From positions 8,071,501 through 8,135,500 of the forward strand of contig NC_019673.1 in assembly GCF_000328705.1 (NCBI RefSeq): a stretch of 64,000 nucleotides of DNA. The letters are read 5' to 3'. Below are positions 62,434-64,000 of the stretch, piece after piece; position 1 is the first letter of the stretch, and each line of letters opens with the position of its first letter. The position numbers and the translations under genes are program-made. The stretch comes from Saccharothrix espanaensis DSM 44229 (GTDB taxonomy: Bacteria; Actinomycetota; Actinomycetes; Mycobacteriales; Pseudonocardiaceae). The notes under the pieces were generated by a model that searched no databases, was not told the DNA's origin, and saw only the letters and a list, made by a program, of their open reading frames with translations.

Positions 62434-63600
62434 TCAGGTCCGGCGCAGCTCACGCAGCCGCGGCACGGCGGAGACCAGCAGCGCGAGCAGCAGGCCGGCG
62501 GCCAGGCACCACATGACGACGGTCGCGTCGAACAGGGTCAGCGACACCGTGCCGAACGCCAGCACGCCCGCCCACAGGTAGATCAGCAGCACCGCGCGGC
62601 GCTGGGAGTGGCCGATCTCCAGCAGGCGGTGGTGCAGGTGCATCTTGTCCGCGGAGAACGGGCTCTCGCCGCGCCGGGTGCGCCGGACGACCGCCATCAG
62701 CAGGTCGAGCATCGGCACGAACAGCACGGCCGCGACCACCAGCAGCGGGGACAGCAGGCCGAGCAGGTCAACGGTCTCGATCGACTGGAGGGAGCCGTAG
62801 TTGAGCTTGCCGGAGGCCGAGGTGACGGCGGCCGCGAGCATCAGCCCGATCAGCATCGAGCCGGAGTCGCCCATGAAGATCCGGGCCGGGTTGAAGTTGT
62901 GCGGCAGGAAGCCCAGGCACGCGCCGGCCAGCGTGGCGGCGATCAGCGCGGGCGGGTAGGAGCCGACGTCCCCGCCGTTCTTGGCCAGCACGCCGATGCA
63001 GAACGCGCAGGTGGCCACGGCGGCGATCAGGCCGATGCCGGCGGCCAGGCCGTCCAGGCCGTCCACGAAGTTCATCGCGTTGACCATCGTCACGGCGAGC
63101 AGCACGGTCAGCAGCGCGCCCTGGTTCTGGTCGAGCACCAGCAGCGAGCCCTGGCCTTCGTTGTCACCCCACGGCACCCAGAACACCAGCCACTGGAGGC
63201 CGAACAGGACCAGGATGCCCGCCGAGGTGACCTGGCCGGCCAGTTTCGTCAGGGAGTCCAGTTCGAACCGGTCGTCCAGCACGCCGACCAGGACGATGAC
63301 GCCGCCGCCGGCGATCACCGCCCACGGGTCGTAGGAGAAGTCGAAGGCGGCGCGCAGCACGGGCAGCTGGTGGGCGAGCATCATGCCGCCCAGGACGCCG
63401 CCGTACATGGCGAGGCCGCCCATCCGCGGCATGGGCTTGACGTGCACGTCCCGCTGGCGCGGGTAGGCGACGGCACCGATCCGGAACGCGAGCGCCCGGA
63501 CCAGGCCGACCAGCAGGAACGTGACCACGGCGGCGGTCAGCGCGACGAGCAGGTACTCCCGGACCGGGAGGACGGAAGAGGTGTCGGGCAACGGGCCCAC
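62434..63600 (-). CDS. wecA: Undecaprenyl-phosphate GlcNAc-1-phosphate transferase
   Basis: 388 aa, about eleven membrane segments, polyprenyl-phosphate sugar-1-phosphate transferase family. RDVHVKPMPRMGGLAMYGGV, catalytic Asp pair in VLVGVLDDRFELDSLTKLAG, substrate Asp in VNAMNFVDGLDGLAAGIGLI, FMGDSGSMLIGLMLAA, and the cytoplasmic His-rich loop KMHLHHRLLEIGHSQRRAVL. In mycobacteria this enzyme starts arabinogalactan linker synthesis. GTG 63600. Confidence 0.94.
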   Translation of the reverse strand: MGPLPDTSSVLPVREYLLVALTAAVVTFLLVGLVRALAFRIGAVAYPRQRDVHVKPMPRMGGLAMYGGVLGGMMLAHQLPVLRAAFDFSYDPWAVIAGGGVIVLVGVLDDRFELDSLTKLAGQVTSAGILVLFGLQWLVFWVPWGDNEGQGSLLVLDQNQGALLTVLLAVTMVNAMNFVDGLDGLAAGIGLIAAVATCAFCIGVLAKNGGDVGSYPPALIAATLAGACLGFLPHNFNPARIFMGDSGSMLIGLMLAAAVTSASGKLNYGSLQSIETVDLLGLLSPLLVVAAVLFVPMLDLLMAVVRRTRRGESPFSADKMHLHHRLLEIGHSQRRAVLLIYLWAGVLAFGTVSLTLFDATVVMWCLAAGLLLALLVSAVPRLRELRRT

Positions 63601-63670
63601 TGGTGCTAGCCCCTCGGGGATGGGGTTTCGGACACTGCGGGTGCCACGCTACTCCGACCGGGAAGATCCA

Positions 63671-64000
63671 CTAGCCGGCGACCTCGACTTCGATCCCGAG
63701 CACCTCGCGCACGTCGGCCAGCGGCACCGCGCCCTCGCGCAGCACCAGCGGGTCGGGCCCGGTGAGGTCGACGATGGTGGACGCCACGTTGTCCGTGCAC
63801 GGCCCGCCGTCGAGGTAGACGCCGACGTCCTCGCCGAGCTGGTCCCACGCCTCCTGCGCGGTGCCGGCGGGCGGGAACCCGGACTTGTTGGCGCTGGACA
63901 CGGCCATCGGGCCGACGTCGCGCAGCAGTTCCAGGGCGACCGGGTGCAGCGGCATCCGCAGCATCACCGTGCCCCGGGTGTGCCCGAGGTCCCAGGCCAG
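63671..64000 (-). CDS. sua5: L-threonylcarbamoyladenylate synthase (Sua5/YrdC), C-terminal part
   Basis: The last 109 codons are visible; the N-terminus lies beyond the window. VALELLRDVGPMAVSSANKS, GEDVGVYLDGGPCTDNVAST and IVDLTGPDPLVLREGAVPLA are YrdC-fold signatures. It makes the intermediate for the t6A modification of tRNAs reading ANN codons. Short C-terminus indicates the single-domain type. Confidence 0.93.
   Translation of the reverse strand: MAWDLGHTRGTVMLRMPLHPVALELLRDVGPMAVSSANKSGFPPAGTAQEAWDQLGEDVGVYLDGGPCTDNVASTIVDLTGPDPLVLREGAVPLADVREVLGIEVEVAG

Overview
The window is high-GC (about 70%) DNA with actinobacterial gene style: GTG and TTG starts, many 4-bp stop/start overlaps, several leaderless promoters and many lipoproteins. 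The block sua5 - wecA - atpI-like - atpBEFHAGD ... atpC - DUF2550 - murA/adenosyltransferase (51 to 64 kb) follows the order known from Mycobacterium. The secreted GH92 enzymes, DevRS pair, crotonyl-CoA carboxylase/reductase and general style suggest a Pseudonocardiales genome (Saccharothrix, Lentzea or Actinosynnema type). The genus is inference. No rRNA, tRNA, insertion sequence, phage or CRISPR array was seen.

Layout. 1 to 10.5 kb: a probable mannose / alpha-mannoside utilisation locus with two secreted GH92 alpha-mannosidases on the minus strand, facing a LacI regulator, a type I mannose-6-phosphate isomerase and a sugar ABC transporter. The two divergent promoters carry nearly identical LacI-type operators. 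10.5 to 17.5 kb: a hypothetical protein, a secreted tripeptidyl-peptidase-like hydrolase, a DevR/DevS two-component system, a flavin split-barrel protein and an arylamine N-acetyltransferase. 17.5 to 23 kb: MeaB, thiolase, epimerase, a TetR regulator, an SPW membrane protein and Ccr. 23 to 30 kb: a DivIVA-like coiled-coil protein, two alpha/beta hydrolases, an acetyltransferase and small zinc-binding, membrane and lipoproteins, ending with a double 3-hydroxyacyl-CoA dehydrogenase. 30 to 38 kb: DhaKLM, an aldehyde dehydrogenase, a DUF3558-like lipoprotein and a sodium/solute symporter. 38 to 51 kb: NucS, an amino acid permease, Nudix and GNAT enzymes, a crotonase-like protein, a duplicated lipoprotein pair, a GlxA-type regulator beside an isochorismatase-family hydrolase, ethylmalonyl-CoA mutase, a DinB protein and MurA. 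51 to 64 kb: cobalamin adenosyltransferase, DUF2550, AtpC, an IclR regulator, the rest of the ATP synthase operon, WecA and the end of Sua5.

Two things tie distant parts together. First, a 16-bp palindrome, GTTAC-N6-GTAAC or a near match, stands before thiolase/epimerase, ccr, the 3-hydroxyacyl-CoA dehydrogenase, aldehyde dehydrogenase (with dhaKLM behind it) and ethylmalonyl-CoA mutase. It suggests one regulator for a dispersed ethylmalonyl-CoA / C4-CoA gene set, and the TetR protein at 20.3 kb is a candidate. Second, two copies of an approximately 125-bp element with nested inverted repeats (13.2 and 52.2 kb) each lie between convergent genes. Their stems differ in sequence but stay fully paired. 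This is the strongest candidate for something undescribed.

Other notable points: atpC is cut off from atpD by an inserted iclR gene, MurA has Asp in place of the fosfomycin-target Cys, and many short tandem arrays begin at or include stop codons.
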